Source: Scylla paramamosain | Lineage: Eukaryota > Arthropoda > Malacostraca > Decapoda > Portunidae | Assembly (NCBI RefSeq): GCF_035594125.1 | Contig: NC_087166.1 | Coordinates: 23,868,766 to 23,932,765 of the forward strand | Length of the DNA stretch: 64,000 nt | Direction: 5' to 3' | Shown here: positions 54,128-63,884 of the stretch, piece after piece | Position numbering within the stretch: the first letter of the stretch is position 1 | How the letters are laid out: every line of letters begins with the position of its first letter | Position numbers and translations under genes: made by a program | The notes under the pieces: generated by a model | The model's database searches: none | Told to the model about the DNA's origin: nothing | Seen by the model: the letters and a program-made list of their open reading frames with translations, nothing else

Positions 54128-54345
54128 CGTATTCTGAAACGCTTTGCTCTCTCTCAAGACTATTTTCAAATGCCACAGAGATGATTAACCGAGATCTCAG
54201 GAGTGTTTCTCCGGTTAATAATGAAGAAATATCGTTAACATGAACTGAAACCACAAAAACACCCTTAAAAGTCCATGTAGCTTCAATTACAGCCATTTTA
54301 ATGTAGTGGAGGTGTGGCGCAGTAGTATTTAATAATATACACCAG
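54128..54345 (+). mobile_element. MITE-A copy
   Basis: cgtattctgaaacgctttgc to cgcagtagtatttaataata. Confidence 0.6.
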
Positions 54346-54377
54346 CACGTAAGTTCTGGTGACGTCATTGCTGATCC

Positions 54378-54600
54378 AGGACCGCACCCTCAAACTTTTC
54401 AGTGCCTTGTCTTGAACGCTTCCAACAAACAGTAATAGAAGTTAGCGGAGTTTTCAAAATGCTTTCATGACTAGTGATAGTTTTAACAAGGGTTCTGGCT
54501 CATCAACGGGAATAAACACCTATAAAAGAATTGACGTATCACCTCTGAGTTTTGAAAATTGTCTATATGAGACTCGAAAGCGTCACTAAATTTAATCCCA
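54378..54600 (+). mobile_element. MITE-B copy (related second TIR family)
   Basis: Related short element: starts like cctcaaacttttcagtgcct, has tgactagtgatagttttaac in the middle, ends near gactcgaaagcgtcac. Similar copies lie near 4210-4370, 5560-5705, 7365-7570, 14350-14685, 19985-20425, 22350-22580, 31083-31650, 42945-43330, 44740-44870 and 59970-60185. Boundaries are approximate. Confidence 0.5.
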
Positions 54601-54604
54601 GTGA

Positions 54605-54975
54605 TAAGAACATGAGAACGTAAGGAAAAGCTGTAAGACGCCATCAGGCAAACACTTGGCAGTCCCTGTACGAAACATTTCCACCGATCATCCTCATCAT
54701 AAATTTGTCTAATCTTTTAAAGTTCCGTAATGACTGAGCACTAACAACATGACTGCTGAATCTGTTCCATTCATCTGCCACACTATTTGAGAATGCATTC
54801 CTTTCTTTTTTTATCTGACTTTATCATGCTTGAACCCATTATTTCTTGCCCTATCTTGATTACTGATCCTGAGAATTTTTGTTCTGTCATCTTTTTCATT
54901 CCCATCTGTCATTTGAAGACCTCTATCAGACTCTCTCAACCTACGTCTCTCTTAGGAATGTCAATTTAAAAACTT
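54605..54975 (-). mobile_element. LINE-C 3' end copy
   Basis: Minus strand: gaacatgagaacgtaaggaa, cttggcagtccctgtacgaa, tgctgaatctgttccattca, followed by upstream ORF codons. Confidence 0.6.
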
Positions 54976-55082
54976 GTGTAAATTTAAAAGCTTGTCACTT
55001 TGCTGTTCAGTTCAACATTCTCTCGTCTCCCCGGTCACCCTTTCCATCGCTCCACCACCGACCAACACGGGCACGACAAAGG

Positions 55083-55255
55083 CTCACTTTCTGAAACGCT
55101 TTGCTCTATAGTGTTTCCCCCTGTTAATAATATAGAAATCTTGCTAATCTGCCACTAGAACCATAAAAACATCCTCAAAAACTCGTATAACTTCAAATAG
55201 AGCTTTTTGAAAGTAGTGGAGGTGCGGGGCGGCAATGTTTCAGAATATGGGACTA
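55083..55255 (+). mobile_element. MITE-A copy, shortened
   Basis: tttctgaaacgctttgctct joins directly to agtgtttccccctgttaata, losing about 50 bp, and ends aatgtttcagaatatgggac. Confidence 0.6.
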
Positions 55256-55347
55256 AACAAAGACGCTCGTTCTTCTGGAACATTTACTACAGAAGAGAAT
55301 AAACTTGACACGCGTGGCTGCCCTGGGTCACTGCACACCCCCGCACA

Positions 55348-55526
55348 CTACTTGGCAGCATCGATGGCGGCGACGATGCCCGCGAAGGTTTCCTCACCAG
55401 TGGGGAGGATCTGATCAGGAGGTAGCAGGAAGCCGTAGTTGCCAGTGTCCCTCAGCTCCAGGGCAAAGGCGTACTGGATGCCCGCCGAGTCGTAGGCCCA
55501 GTCACTGCTGCCGCCCGCTGCCATGT
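55348..55526 (-). CDS. Carboxypeptidase exon 9 (catalytic Glu and stop)
   Basis: 179 nt. Starts by completing Y348, continues [15 protein letters not shown] and [14 protein letters not shown] (general base E371), ends AIDAAK and TAG at 55348-55350. Confidence 0.94.
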
Positions 55527-55836
55527 CTGTCACGCGAGGACAATATTCAAATTCAAACTCAAATTCAAATGCTTTAGCCGTAAAAAACAAAATAGATAAA
55601 TAAATGATCAGTATTGCCATAAAGTAGACTTATAGGGATTTAGAATTAGTAAGAGATAAAAGTAAAATAAAATGCTGTCACTTGAAATTATAAAATGAAA
55701 AAAGAACGAAAGACATAAGAACATAAAAACTTAAGAGAAGCTGCATCAAGTCACCAGGCCTCCACGTGGCAGTCACTGCATGAAACGTAATCATCTATTT
55801 CCATCAATCATCCTCCTCATGCTTTGGTCCTTGAAT

Positions 55837-55873
<37 letters not shown>

Positions 55874-56587
55874 GTGCTATTCTAGGCCTGTGCTATTCTA
55901 GGCCTGAACACGAGGAAGAAGAGAAAAATAGGAAAGCATCAAGAAAAGGACATGGAAAGAATGAATATTGATCACTGTACCGGAGATTCAAGCACCAAGG
56001 AAGGAGTGGGACGAGAAAATAACACTGCCACGTGACCCAATCATCCCAATCATACACAAAGCATCACAAGAGGAGAGTAAGAAACACTCACAGATGACAT
56101 CAGCAATGTTGCCGTACACGAATCTGGTGCCGTGGACAGCTGTCAGCGCGTCCACGCCCACACCAGCCACGCGGTACTGGAACACGTGATATTGGAACGT
56201 TATATTCGAAAAAAGAAAGGAAGCAAGGAAGTTTATTTATGCCCTTTGGAAACTGCGGGCAAAAAAAAAAAAAAGGAGGGGGGAATAAGACTGAAAGAAT
56301 AGATTAGACTAAAGTATAAAAGAACTGGATTCTGAAATGTTCACCAGATCCCTTTTATACAGGCTGTTTTCATGGGTGTTCCATCTCAAATGAAACAGGA
56401 AGCAAGAGAGGTGAGTTATACCTTTTGGAAATTGTAAGAAAAAAAAAAAAAGGGGGACGGAAAGTAAGACCGGAACAATATATTAGGCGAAGTATAAAGA
56501 ACTGGATTCTGAAATGTCTCTACTATATTACTTTTAATAGGTTTTAGTGGATTTTATTTAAGGTTTCCAAAGATGCTTTCCCTCCTG

Positions 56588-56631
<44 letters not shown>

Positions 56632-59076
56632 GAGGAGAGAGAAGAGAAGAGAAGAGAAGAGAAGAGGGAGAGATCCTTGAGAATCCAACTAATCACACCT
56701 GTGCCCTTTGGAAATAATTCTGAGGGAGTGTTTCAAGGTACGATGACTTCTCAGCCAAGGAGTGTCGTTAGGTTGGCAATATTTCTGAGGTTTCATGCCA
56801 ATATTTTTTCTTAGTTCTTGTTCCATGGGTACGCATGAAAGAAACGTCGCTTGTAAACCTGGACGTTTAAAGAAACATAACCACAAACCCTTTTTTATTT
56901 ATTTATTTATTTATTTACTTATTTATTTGTTTTTATTTAATATCTTTATTTTATTTACTTTACTTTATCTGTTTATGTTTTTAGTTTTTTTTTTTTTCGT
57001 GTGTGTGTGTGTATGTGTGTGTGTATGTGTGTGTGTGTGCCGCGTGACTCACCTGCTCGTTGTAATTGGCGGGCAGGTTGTGGGTGTAGCCGTAGGGCGT
57101 CATCCAGAGCTGGGAGTAGGAGTGGAGGGTGAAGAACATCTTGGGGTTGTGGGATATCACTGAGTCACGGATCGCCTGGGACTCTTTCTCTGAGAAGGCC
57201 GAGGGACCTGCCGAGAGAACCACGCCAGGTGAACCCCAGACACTTGAGTTATGATGGGAGGTGTGTTGACACCAGACGAACGTGTTAAAGGAATGCCTCA
57301 GAGTAATTTGTAAGTAAAAAAAAAATCGTGAAAAGGTTATAGATTATTACAGAGATTTATGATAATGAAAGAAAAACGTCATACGAGACCCAGACACTTG
57401 AGCTATGACAGATGTGTTGCCGCCAGACGAACATGTTAAAGGAATGCGTCAGAGTAGTTGAGTAAGAAGGAAAAGAAGAAGAAAAAAACTCGTGTCATAA
57501 GCTTATTACAGAGGTTTATGGTGATGAGACTGAAGCTGAGGGACGGTGTGAGTGTGCAACATAACTAAGCCTCGAGGGAAGAAAGATTCTCAGTGACGAT
57601 GTGACGTGTGGGGATTGTCAAAGTGGAATACAAAAGAAGGAAAAAAATCTGCCAGATGGGCCCCAAACACTGGAGAGAGTTATGATGAAGGGGTGTGTTG
57701 CCACCAGACGAACATGTAAAGAAATGTCAGCAGTTTGTAAGTGAAAAAAAAAAAAAACGCACGACATAAGCAAAGCAAAGGTTATAATTCACTGCAAAGA
57801 TTTATGATTAAGAAAGAACCACGTCAACTAAATCTCAGACACTTGAGGGTTTTCTTTTATATGTAAGAAGGGCTTTGGCCACGGGCTAAATAAAAAAAAT
57901 AAAAAAAATCAGTAAAAAAAAAGGTGGTTCCCTGATGTGCCAGTCCCTAAAGAAAAAAGATATGATAAAGGGATGTGTTGGCGCCAGAGAAGCCTGTTAC
58001 CGTGGTAGATGTCGGAGCAAGGACTGTTGGAGGTGCCTGGACCACCGAAATCGGAATCGAAGTTACGGTTGGGGTCCGTGCCGTGACAGCCGAGGCTTCC
58101 GTAAGGGACGCGGTTCTTGCGCCATATCCGATTCTGGAATGAAGGAAGCAGCACTACAGCCAAGCAGCAGAGACTTTGTTGGTGCTGTGTGGTGCTTGTT
58201 TGATATTTGTTCATGTGTTCAGTTACCCTTTCACTGCTACATGCAACACTTCTCAACGCCAAAAATACTGCACAGAATTTTAACAAACCCTTGCAAGAAA
58301 GAAAATGCATTAGAAGAATAGGTTTGCCAATAAGCCAGTATAATGTTCAGAGGTGGCTGTTCAACGGAAAGAAACGTGTGTAGTAGTTTGTGAAGAAAGA
58401 CCCGTCTGTCATAAGCACTGAAAAGGTTACAGTTCATTGCAAAAGTTATAATAGGACAATGTTGGTGAGGCTGTGAGTGTGTGAGAATAACTTAGCCTCG
58501 AGGAAAGAATGATTCCGTGCGGATGTGATTTGTGTGGGAATTTCCAAGGTGGGATACTGAGAAGGGGAGAACATTGTAGCCTGCATCACAGAACAAGGGA
58601 AGTGCAGCAGGGGAAGAGACAATGCTATGGAGAGTATCAGCAGGATGGAGGAAGATGTGAGGGAATAAACCTATCGCGAAATGTGATTGAATGTTGAGAA
58701 TCGTTGGAAAATTGTTGGCGCTAAACATATTTGAAGTAAATATTGTACGTTACTTAGCTTTCTAACCTTGACCACAAACAACACTCACGTCAGTCCAGGT
58801 GTACTCATAGCCGTCTGGGTTGGCAGAGGGCATGATGTGGAAGTCGTAGGAGTCGAGAAGTCGTGTGGCCTCGCTGCTGCCGGAGGTGAGCTGGTCCAGG
58901 ATGTACAGGCACGTGGCAGGCGAGACCCACTCCCTCGCGTGGATGCCGCAGTCAATCCAGATGACTTCCTTGCTGCCGCCTGATGAAACCTGCAGAATGT
59001 CTTGCGTTAGGAGGACCGGGAGGGGCGGGTGGGATCTGAACTTTTGGCAATTTAAGCACTAAAACTATCATATTTC

Positions 59077-59112
<36 letters not shown>

Positions 59113-59127
59113 ACAACAACAACAATG

Positions 59128-59181
<54 letters not shown>

Positions 59182-59306
59182 TATTTTCTCATGATTTTGG
59201 ATAATTCTTTTTGACGATCCTTTAGGGACTGGCACCTTCAGTGACCCTTTTTTTTTTTTCAAACTTTTTATTACCCTTGGCCAGAACCCCTCTTACATAT
59301 AAATAG

Positions 59307-59346
<40 letters not shown>

Positions 59347-60790
59347 TAGGAGCAACAATAGCAGTAGTAGCTGAGACTTCATGATAACTGGCGCTAGCGA
59401 GAGAACAAAACAGTGGACTTGAATTCACTTATTTTCCAGCAAGTCAGACCAGTCATTACCTTCGCGACGCGGATGTCCCGACCCTCGTAGGTGGTGCCAG
59501 CCACGTAAGTCGTCACCAGCTCCGAGTCTGTCTCCACGCCATCCAGGATAGAGTAGATCTGCCAGTCCACAGGGAAGGGGAGAAAAACGCAGGTTATATT
59601 TAGTGAAGATTGAAAAGTGAGGAGAGCAGGGGTGAAATGTATTACGGAAGTGATAAGAAGGTAAAAAATTTAGATGATTTGATTCACGTAGTAAGAAAAG
59701 AAGTCTAGGAACCGATTAAAAGAGCCTGGAGAAAACCATTTAAGGGAAGAAAACCGAGGGAAGACAAAGAGAGAGAGATGGAGGGATGGAACTGCTGTAG
59801 AACTGCAAAGGATGGGATTCACAGAGGAAGATGCAAGGGATAGAAAACACCTGGAGGAGACTCGCCAATCCCTCACTTTAGGAAAATGGCGACAGGAGGA
59901 GAAAAGAGTGTTTTGGAAGTAAAAGATGTTTTTTAGGGCAAGACAAATGTCTCAGACGAGGCATCTAGTCTTTTCAGCGTCCAAATTGAGTGAAGATCGT
60001 GTTCAGTGCCCTATCTCGGATACTTTCAACAGACTCTATTAAAGTTATGATGGTTTCATGATTCTCGTGATGATTTAACAAGGAGTCTGTATCATTGGGA
60101 AAGAAACATCCATGAGAACCCGAGTAGTCATCTGCGTGGCCCTTGAGAACAATCCTTAGGAGTGAACAAAGCATTTTAAAACGCTGGCCGCGCTCACCTC
60201 GTTCAGGCGGTGGTAACGAGTGTGGTCGAAGCTTCGAGGTAGAGCGTCGAGGACACGGTGCTGCTTCATCTGCTCGTCAATGAGTCTGTCAAGAGACGTA
60301 CACTTTTTACACTTACAAGGCGACACCCTCGTGGGGATGACAGACGAGCAAAGGAATGTGTCATAAATCCCACACAAGACAACTTACGCCTGCACGTTGT
60401 TAATTTTGATGGTGACGGGCACGTGGTGCTTGTAGAGTGTTTTGAGCACCGCCCTGAAGCTACTGGGCGGCACCATCAGGTCCATGGACACTCTAGGCTT
60501 AAGTGTGTGAGTCCATTCTTCCAGACCATGTCTCTTGATGAGGAACTTCACCAGCTTCACCTGGGCACTGGTGGACGGCGTCACGCTCACCACGCGGTAC
60601 CTGGGGAGGCGCGAGACAGTCAGGCAGATGCAGGTGTGTCACAAGCCTGCCTTCATGGCTGCTCGTTAAGGGATAATCCTTTGAGCTCAACTCTTTGGGG
60701 ACTGGCACCTTTAGCGGGTCTTTTTTTTTCATTTTTTTTTTTTATCAGCCCTTGGCCAGAGTCCCTCTTGCATGAAAAAAAAATAATAAT

Positions 60791-60838
<48 letters not shown>

Positions 60839-61052
60839 CTGGATTTAGCTTCAGTTCTTGATCAGTAATCCTGGATTGCGAATTAGTGTTGTCCCTCCTT
60901 ATAAATGTAATGAGCGTCATGCATGAACGAGGCCTGTACTCAAAGATTATCTATTTGCTATCACAAGTGACTGTCGTTACTAACCCATGGAAAGTAGTGG
61001 CGGCCGAGGCGAGGGCGGCCAGCCCCAGCAGCAATAATACAGCGGCGCGCAT
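55348..61052 (-). CDS. Zinc metallocarboxypeptidase, M14A (carboxypeptidase A/B-like), spliced CDS (9 exons, 406 aa)
   Basis: Secreted procarboxypeptidase that removes C-terminal residues from peptides, probably a digestive enzyme. Exons 60985-61052, 60388-60600, 60198-60285, 59460-59558, 58789-58989, 58001-58133, 57053-57207, 56092-56176 and 55348-55526 join in one frame with GT-AG introns. Order: signal peptide (1-17), activation peptide (to about residue 111, basic at R104 and R111), catalytic domain. Visible key residues: zinc ligands H173, E176 (CGIHAREW) and H296 (TLHSYSQ); substrate binders R228, N245/R246 (DPNRNF) and Y348; general base E371 ([14 protein letters not shown]); disulfide pair C239-C262. 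The residue equivalent to 255 is Ser355, so neither the CPA (Ile) nor the CPB (Asp) rule applies. The length fits the family; nothing is broken. Confidence 0.93.
55705..55820 (-). mobile_element. LINE-C tail fragment
   Basis: gacataagaacataaaaact and caccaggcctccacgtggca. In carboxypeptidase intron 8. Confidence 0.55.
55838..55872. repeat. (AG)n
   Basis: AG run in carboxypeptidase intron 8. Confidence 0.95.
56092..56176 (-). CDS. Carboxypeptidase exon 8
   Basis: 85 nt, phase 0 to 1. Encodes [19 protein letters not shown] and ends inside the codon for the catalytic-site tyrosine (Y348, T/AC split by the intron). Confidence 0.9.
56200..57050. other. Carboxypeptidase intron 7
   Basis: Two diverged copies of a segment (aggaagcaaggaagtttatt ... 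aactggattctgaaatgt) at 56215-56342 and 56396-56515; (AG)n at 56591-56622; T-rich and (GT)n sequence near exon 7. Confidence 0.7.
57053..57207 (-). CDS. Carboxypeptidase exon 7 (third zinc ligand)
   Basis: 155 nt, phase 1 to 0, donor GTGAGT. Contains [18 protein letters not shown] with zinc ligand H296 and Y298. Confidence 0.95.
57215..57850. repeat. Tandem repeats in carboxypeptidase intron 6
   Basis: Three to four diverged units with ccagacacttgagttatga, gtgttgccaccagacgaaca and taaaggaatgcgtcagagta. The sequence just beyond the exon 6 donor (gggatgtgttggcgccagag) looks like one more unit. Confidence 0.75.
57850..57960 (-). mobile_element. LINE-A-type 3' tail fragment
   Basis: tatatgtaagaagggctttg, ggccacgggc and gatgtgccagtccctaaaga in order on the minus strand. 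It sits just past the exon 6 donor in carboxypeptidase intron 6. Confidence 0.55.
58001..58133 (-). CDS. Carboxypeptidase exon 6 (substrate-binding NRNF)
   Basis: 133 nt, phase 0 to 1, donor GTAACA. Contains WRKNR (Arg127 equivalent R228) and [14 protein letters not shown], plus cysteines 239 and 262 in the family disulfide positions. Confidence 0.93.
58320..58740. repeat. Intron 5 segment homologous to intron 6
   Basis: gtcataagcactgaaaaggt, gtgtgagaataacttagcct and tcgaggaaagaatgattccg match the unit at 57490-57640. Confidence 0.7.
58789..58989 (-). CDS. Carboxypeptidase exon 5 (zinc-binding HxxE)
   Basis: 201 nt, phase 0 to 0. Contains [16 protein letters not shown] with zinc ligands H173 and E176, and NPDGYEYTW. 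Confidence 0.95.
59180..59306 (+). mobile_element. LINE-A-type 3' tail flanked on both sides by (TAG)n
   Basis: agggactggcaccttcagtg, a T-rich tract, then acccttggccagaacccctc and ttacatataaatag. Upstream 59075-59110 and downstream 59307-59345 are both (TAG)n, suggesting insertion into that repeat. It lies in carboxypeptidase intron 4. Confidence 0.65.
59460..59558 (-). CDS. Carboxypeptidase exon 4
   Basis: 99 nt, phase 0 to 0, donor GTAATG. Encodes YSILDG and [11 protein letters not shown], the conserved N-terminal part of the catalytic domain. Confidence 0.9.
59590..59935 (+). mobile_element. LINE-D fragment, second copy
   Basis: Shares ggagcctggagaaaacca (here gagcctggagaaaaccattt), then gggaagacaaagagagagag and actgcaaaggatgggattca with 48.5-48.7 kb. 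Broken. In carboxypeptidase intron 3. Confidence 0.6.
59970..60185 (+). mobile_element. MITE-B copy in carboxypeptidase intron 3
   Basis: ccaaattgagtgaagatcgt, gattctcgtgatgatttaac, and gaacaaagcattttaaaacg at the right, only a few bases from the exon 3 donor. Confidence 0.5.
60198..60285 (-). CDS. Carboxypeptidase exon 3 (propeptide to mature junction)
   Basis: 88 nt, phase 2 to 0, donor GTGAGC. Ends with the motif [11 protein letters not shown], the usual start of the mature catalytic domain, preceded by R104 and R111 where trypsin-type activation could occur. Confidence 0.9.
60388..60600 (-). CDS. Carboxypeptidase exon 2 (activation peptide)
   Basis: 213 nt, phase 2 to 2. Encodes [17 protein letters not shown] and VMVPP-type segments typical of the M14 propeptide (here DLMVPPSSF). 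Acceptor cag at 60601-60603; donor GTAAGT. Confidence 0.9.
60665..60838 (+). mobile_element. LINE-A-type 3' tail ending in (AAT)n
   Basis: ggggactggcacctttagcg and cccttggccagagtccctct, then a short A run followed by (AAT)n. It lies in carboxypeptidase intron 1. Confidence 0.65.
60985..61052 (-). CDS. Carboxypeptidase exon 1 (signal peptide)
   Basis: 68 nt, phase 0 to 2, donor [23 protein letters not shown] is a clear signal peptide. An in-frame ATG lies 15 nt upstream (61067), but it sits about 30 nt from the TATA box, at the predicted transcription start, so the ATG at 61052 is preferred. Confidence 0.88.
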
Positions 61053-61088
61053 GGTGTGTGCCTCCATAGTGGGGTCGCGCCTCACCGG

Positions 61089-61098
61089 CCTTTATATC
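61089..61098 (-). promoter_or_regulatory. TATA box of the carboxypeptidase gene
   Basis: Minus-strand GATATAAAGG, with TATAAA at 61091-61096. A start about 30 nt downstream would fall near 61066, giving a roughly 14-nt 5'UTR before the ATG at 61052. An AGATAA (GATA-type) site lies upstream near 61173-61178. Factor binding is inference. Confidence 0.6.
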
Positions 61099-61099
61099 G

Positions 61100-61547
61100 T
61101 AAGTAATCAAAAGAGCCTCATTGGCACCCGTCACATCTTTGTATCTTAACTTCCAATATTCCATGGTAACGCCGTGGCTTTTATCTGGCGGAGGCGAGGC
61201 CCGGACCTTGAGGCCAGCCGCCGCCTTCCCATGCAGATTGTGTAAGTCGGCGAGGTGGCGTATTGGTTCAATAGGTGCTCTGTGAAAAATTATGAGCACA
61301 TGCCATCTGGAAAGGCAGGATAAGGGTGGGTCATGAGAGCAGCGCCGTGAGGGAACGCAGGGAGGCACCATTACAGGCTGCACCAAACCACGTTGCGAGA
61401 GTCCTGTATTCAGTGGGCATGAAGGCACAAGGTACAAAGGAAGCGCCACCATGACTCCACCGAGGCCTTGAACTGGTAAACTTAGCACAGAAAAGTCATA
61501 AGGTCTGTTAAAAGCTACTTAGCTGCGAAACTCTCGGTAAACTCTTT

Positions 61548-61613
<66 letters not shown>

Positions 61614-61726
61614 ATTATGTAAAATGTGCTACAATAACAAACAGGTTGAGAAAAATTAAAACATTGTATGAAACACAAATAAGAAAAAATTATCCTGTGC
61701 TTTACGTCGCGTAACAGCAGCAGCAA

Positions 61727-61759
<33 letters not shown>

Positions 61760-62304
61760 GAGGAGGAGGAGGAGGAGGAGGAGGAGGAGGAGTTTATGTG
61801 AGCCCCTCTATTTTTCACAGCGGCGCTCTAATCTAGCTAAACTGGTGTTGTGAAGTGGTGGTGGTGGTGGTGCAGGGCGGCGGGCTCTCCCAACATATGG
61901 CTGGGCTCTCAACACAGGCGTCATCACCTGCTTCTCGGGTACCACTTTTTAACTAGTTGTGGGGCGCTCCAGGTGTCGGCCCGAGCGTCCCCATACAACC
62001 TGTTGCCACACTCTCCTAACCGCCGTGCACATCCATTGAACTGCCACGCACATACTGTCAGAGGCCACGCACGGCTCCCTAACTGTCACCCACACTACTA
62101 AATGCCGCGTACGATTTCCTAACTGGCACGCATGATTTCCTAACAGCCACGTATCCTCCTTAAACTGTTGCGTACAGCCGACGCCCGAAACGGTTAAGGT
62201 TATTTAATCTTAATACCAAGTCTAGCCTCGTGACCGATGCTGGCAGGCTATCAAGACCAATTCGAACGACATAACATCATTTCTATCTATGGTATCATGA
62301 CAAT

Positions 62305-62310
<6 letters not shown>
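61100..62310. other. Region upstream of the carboxypeptidase
   Basis: Contains (AG)n at 61551-61611, (AGT)n then (AGG)n at 61728-61792 and a repeated ctaactg-ccac-c-ac phrase at 62010-62150. An open minus-strand frame (60961-61488) overlaps exon 1 in another frame and is not supported. Confidence 0.5.

Positions 62311-62396
<86 letters not shown>
62308..62396. repeat. (TA)n
   Basis: Pure TA run. Confidence 0.95.
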
Positions 62397-62398
<2 letters not shown>

Positions 62399-62399
62399 A

Positions 62400-62830
62400 G
62401 ATAAGCGTTATAAGCATTTTGAACTCCATCCGTAGTTTCACCTCCCATTGTCTACGTGTCGGTGGAAGTGGAGAGTGGGTTCCGCGACGTAGAGCTCTTT
62501 AGGGCTTTAGATCAGCACAATTTTCAACCTGAAGGAAGCGCTGCCGCTCAGGTGAGGCCACGAAGACATGAGGGTCACAGGATGAAACGCCTCGGGTGAC
62601 AGCCAGAGGGAATACGATAACAATCACATTGATAAGTGAATATGTAATCTATCTCAGACTTTTGTTAATGAAATGTAAAAAGTGCTAGATTTATCTCGTA
62701 TTGTACCTGCGCTACTGGTACCGACATCAGTTGCTGTGTCAGGTGTAGCGCTGTATTGTCTAACTCTCGCTACGGCAAATTGAATTCCCTCCTTGTAAAC
62801 GTTTATGTTAATGAGTTAAACTGACTTTTA
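62400..62830. other. Unassigned sequence
   Basis: No repeat or reading frame recognised. Confidence 0.4.
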
Positions 62831-63801
62831 AATTATTCAAAAGTGGGCTGCTACATTACCGGGAAACACGTTAATAACTTCTCTTACACCGATGATCTGG
62901 CCATTGTGTGCCCCAGTGCCCAATGCCTTAATGAATTGCTTGTTATATGTCAGCAGGTTGCCCACACCCACCATATAGTGACTACCACTTCGGACCCTAT
63001 TCGGGACCGGCATCTCAGTGGATTTTTTTTTCTTTTTGTTAGATTTTTGTTGTCCTTGGCCGGTGTCTCTCCTACATAAAAAAAAAAAAAAAAAACTACT
63101 AATTCCGTGTGCATGCACATAAATCACAAATCTTCTAAAATACGCAATTCCCCGGAATTTCCGTAAATAGCATAAAGCTGGATTGCGTAGATTCATTCAC
63201 ATACTTGGGTCACATTATAACAAAGGACTTCACAGATGGTGATAAAAGGAAGGAGATAAGGGACTTTGCAATACCAGATGTAAAATGTAGCTTATCTAAG
63301 AGTTTTTAATTCATTCTAATGCTGCTTGCTTTGGTGTCGCTATGAAGTCGCCACTCTGGTTAGGTTACGAGTAACATATACTGATATTTCAAGAAGGTTG
63401 CTGGACGTGCCCCGTGGGAAAGTGCTTCAAGAATGTATGTAACGGCGCACGTCATGACTTTGCAAGAATTTATCAGAATTACAACCTATTACTGTATGTC
63501 GCGGGTGGTGGAGTCGTCGAGTGTTTTATTAATCGTATCTGAAAAATAGTGATGTGATTTATAGATGCAAGTTATGGCAACATGGCACGACCTGTTGTGT
63601 GTGGACACAGTTAATCATTGTCTTGATCATAATAGTTCTTTTATTTGTCATTTTTTTTATTTTTTTAATGTTTTATGTCTCATGTTTTATGTTTGATATT
63701 TTTTTTTATGATTTATTGTGTGGTTATTGCCTCTCTGCATGCACTTTGTCTTCTTAATAGCCTTTCACACTTTATACATATGGCTTTAAGCTGAAATAAA
63801 G

Positions 63802-63854
<53 letters not shown>

Positions 63855-63860
63855 ATAAAT
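62830..63860 (+). mobile_element. LINE-B: second non-LTR family, RT fragment and 3' end, split by a LINE-A tail
   Basis: Plus strand. VNNFSYTDDLAIVCPS (a YxDD catalytic motif) is followed by a LINE-A 3' tail at about 62990-63085. The host reading resumes at CMHINHKSSK, then DSFTYLGHIIT and DISRRLLDVPRG. The 3' end is aataaag followed by (ATT)n at 63808-63853. Several stops and frameshifts are present. Confidence 0.75.
62990..63092 (+). mobile_element. LINE-A 3' tail nested in LINE-B
   Basis: Short 5'-truncated LINE-A insertion: cggaccctattcgggaccgg, then gtccttggccggtgtctctc and poly(A). Sequence resembling actac flanks both sides, a probable target-site duplication, and the interrupted LINE-B reading resumes after it. 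Confidence 0.75.
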
Positions 63861-63884
63861 TTTGTACTTTTAAACTCTGGATAA

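Noticed and set aside
61053..61067. Upstream in-frame ATG for the carboxypeptidase (61067)
   Set aside because: About 30 nt from the TATA box, so at or before the transcription start; it would also place charged residues before the signal peptide.
60961..61488. 175-codon minus-strand frame
   Set aside because: It overlaps carboxypeptidase exon 1 in another frame and shows no recognised motif.
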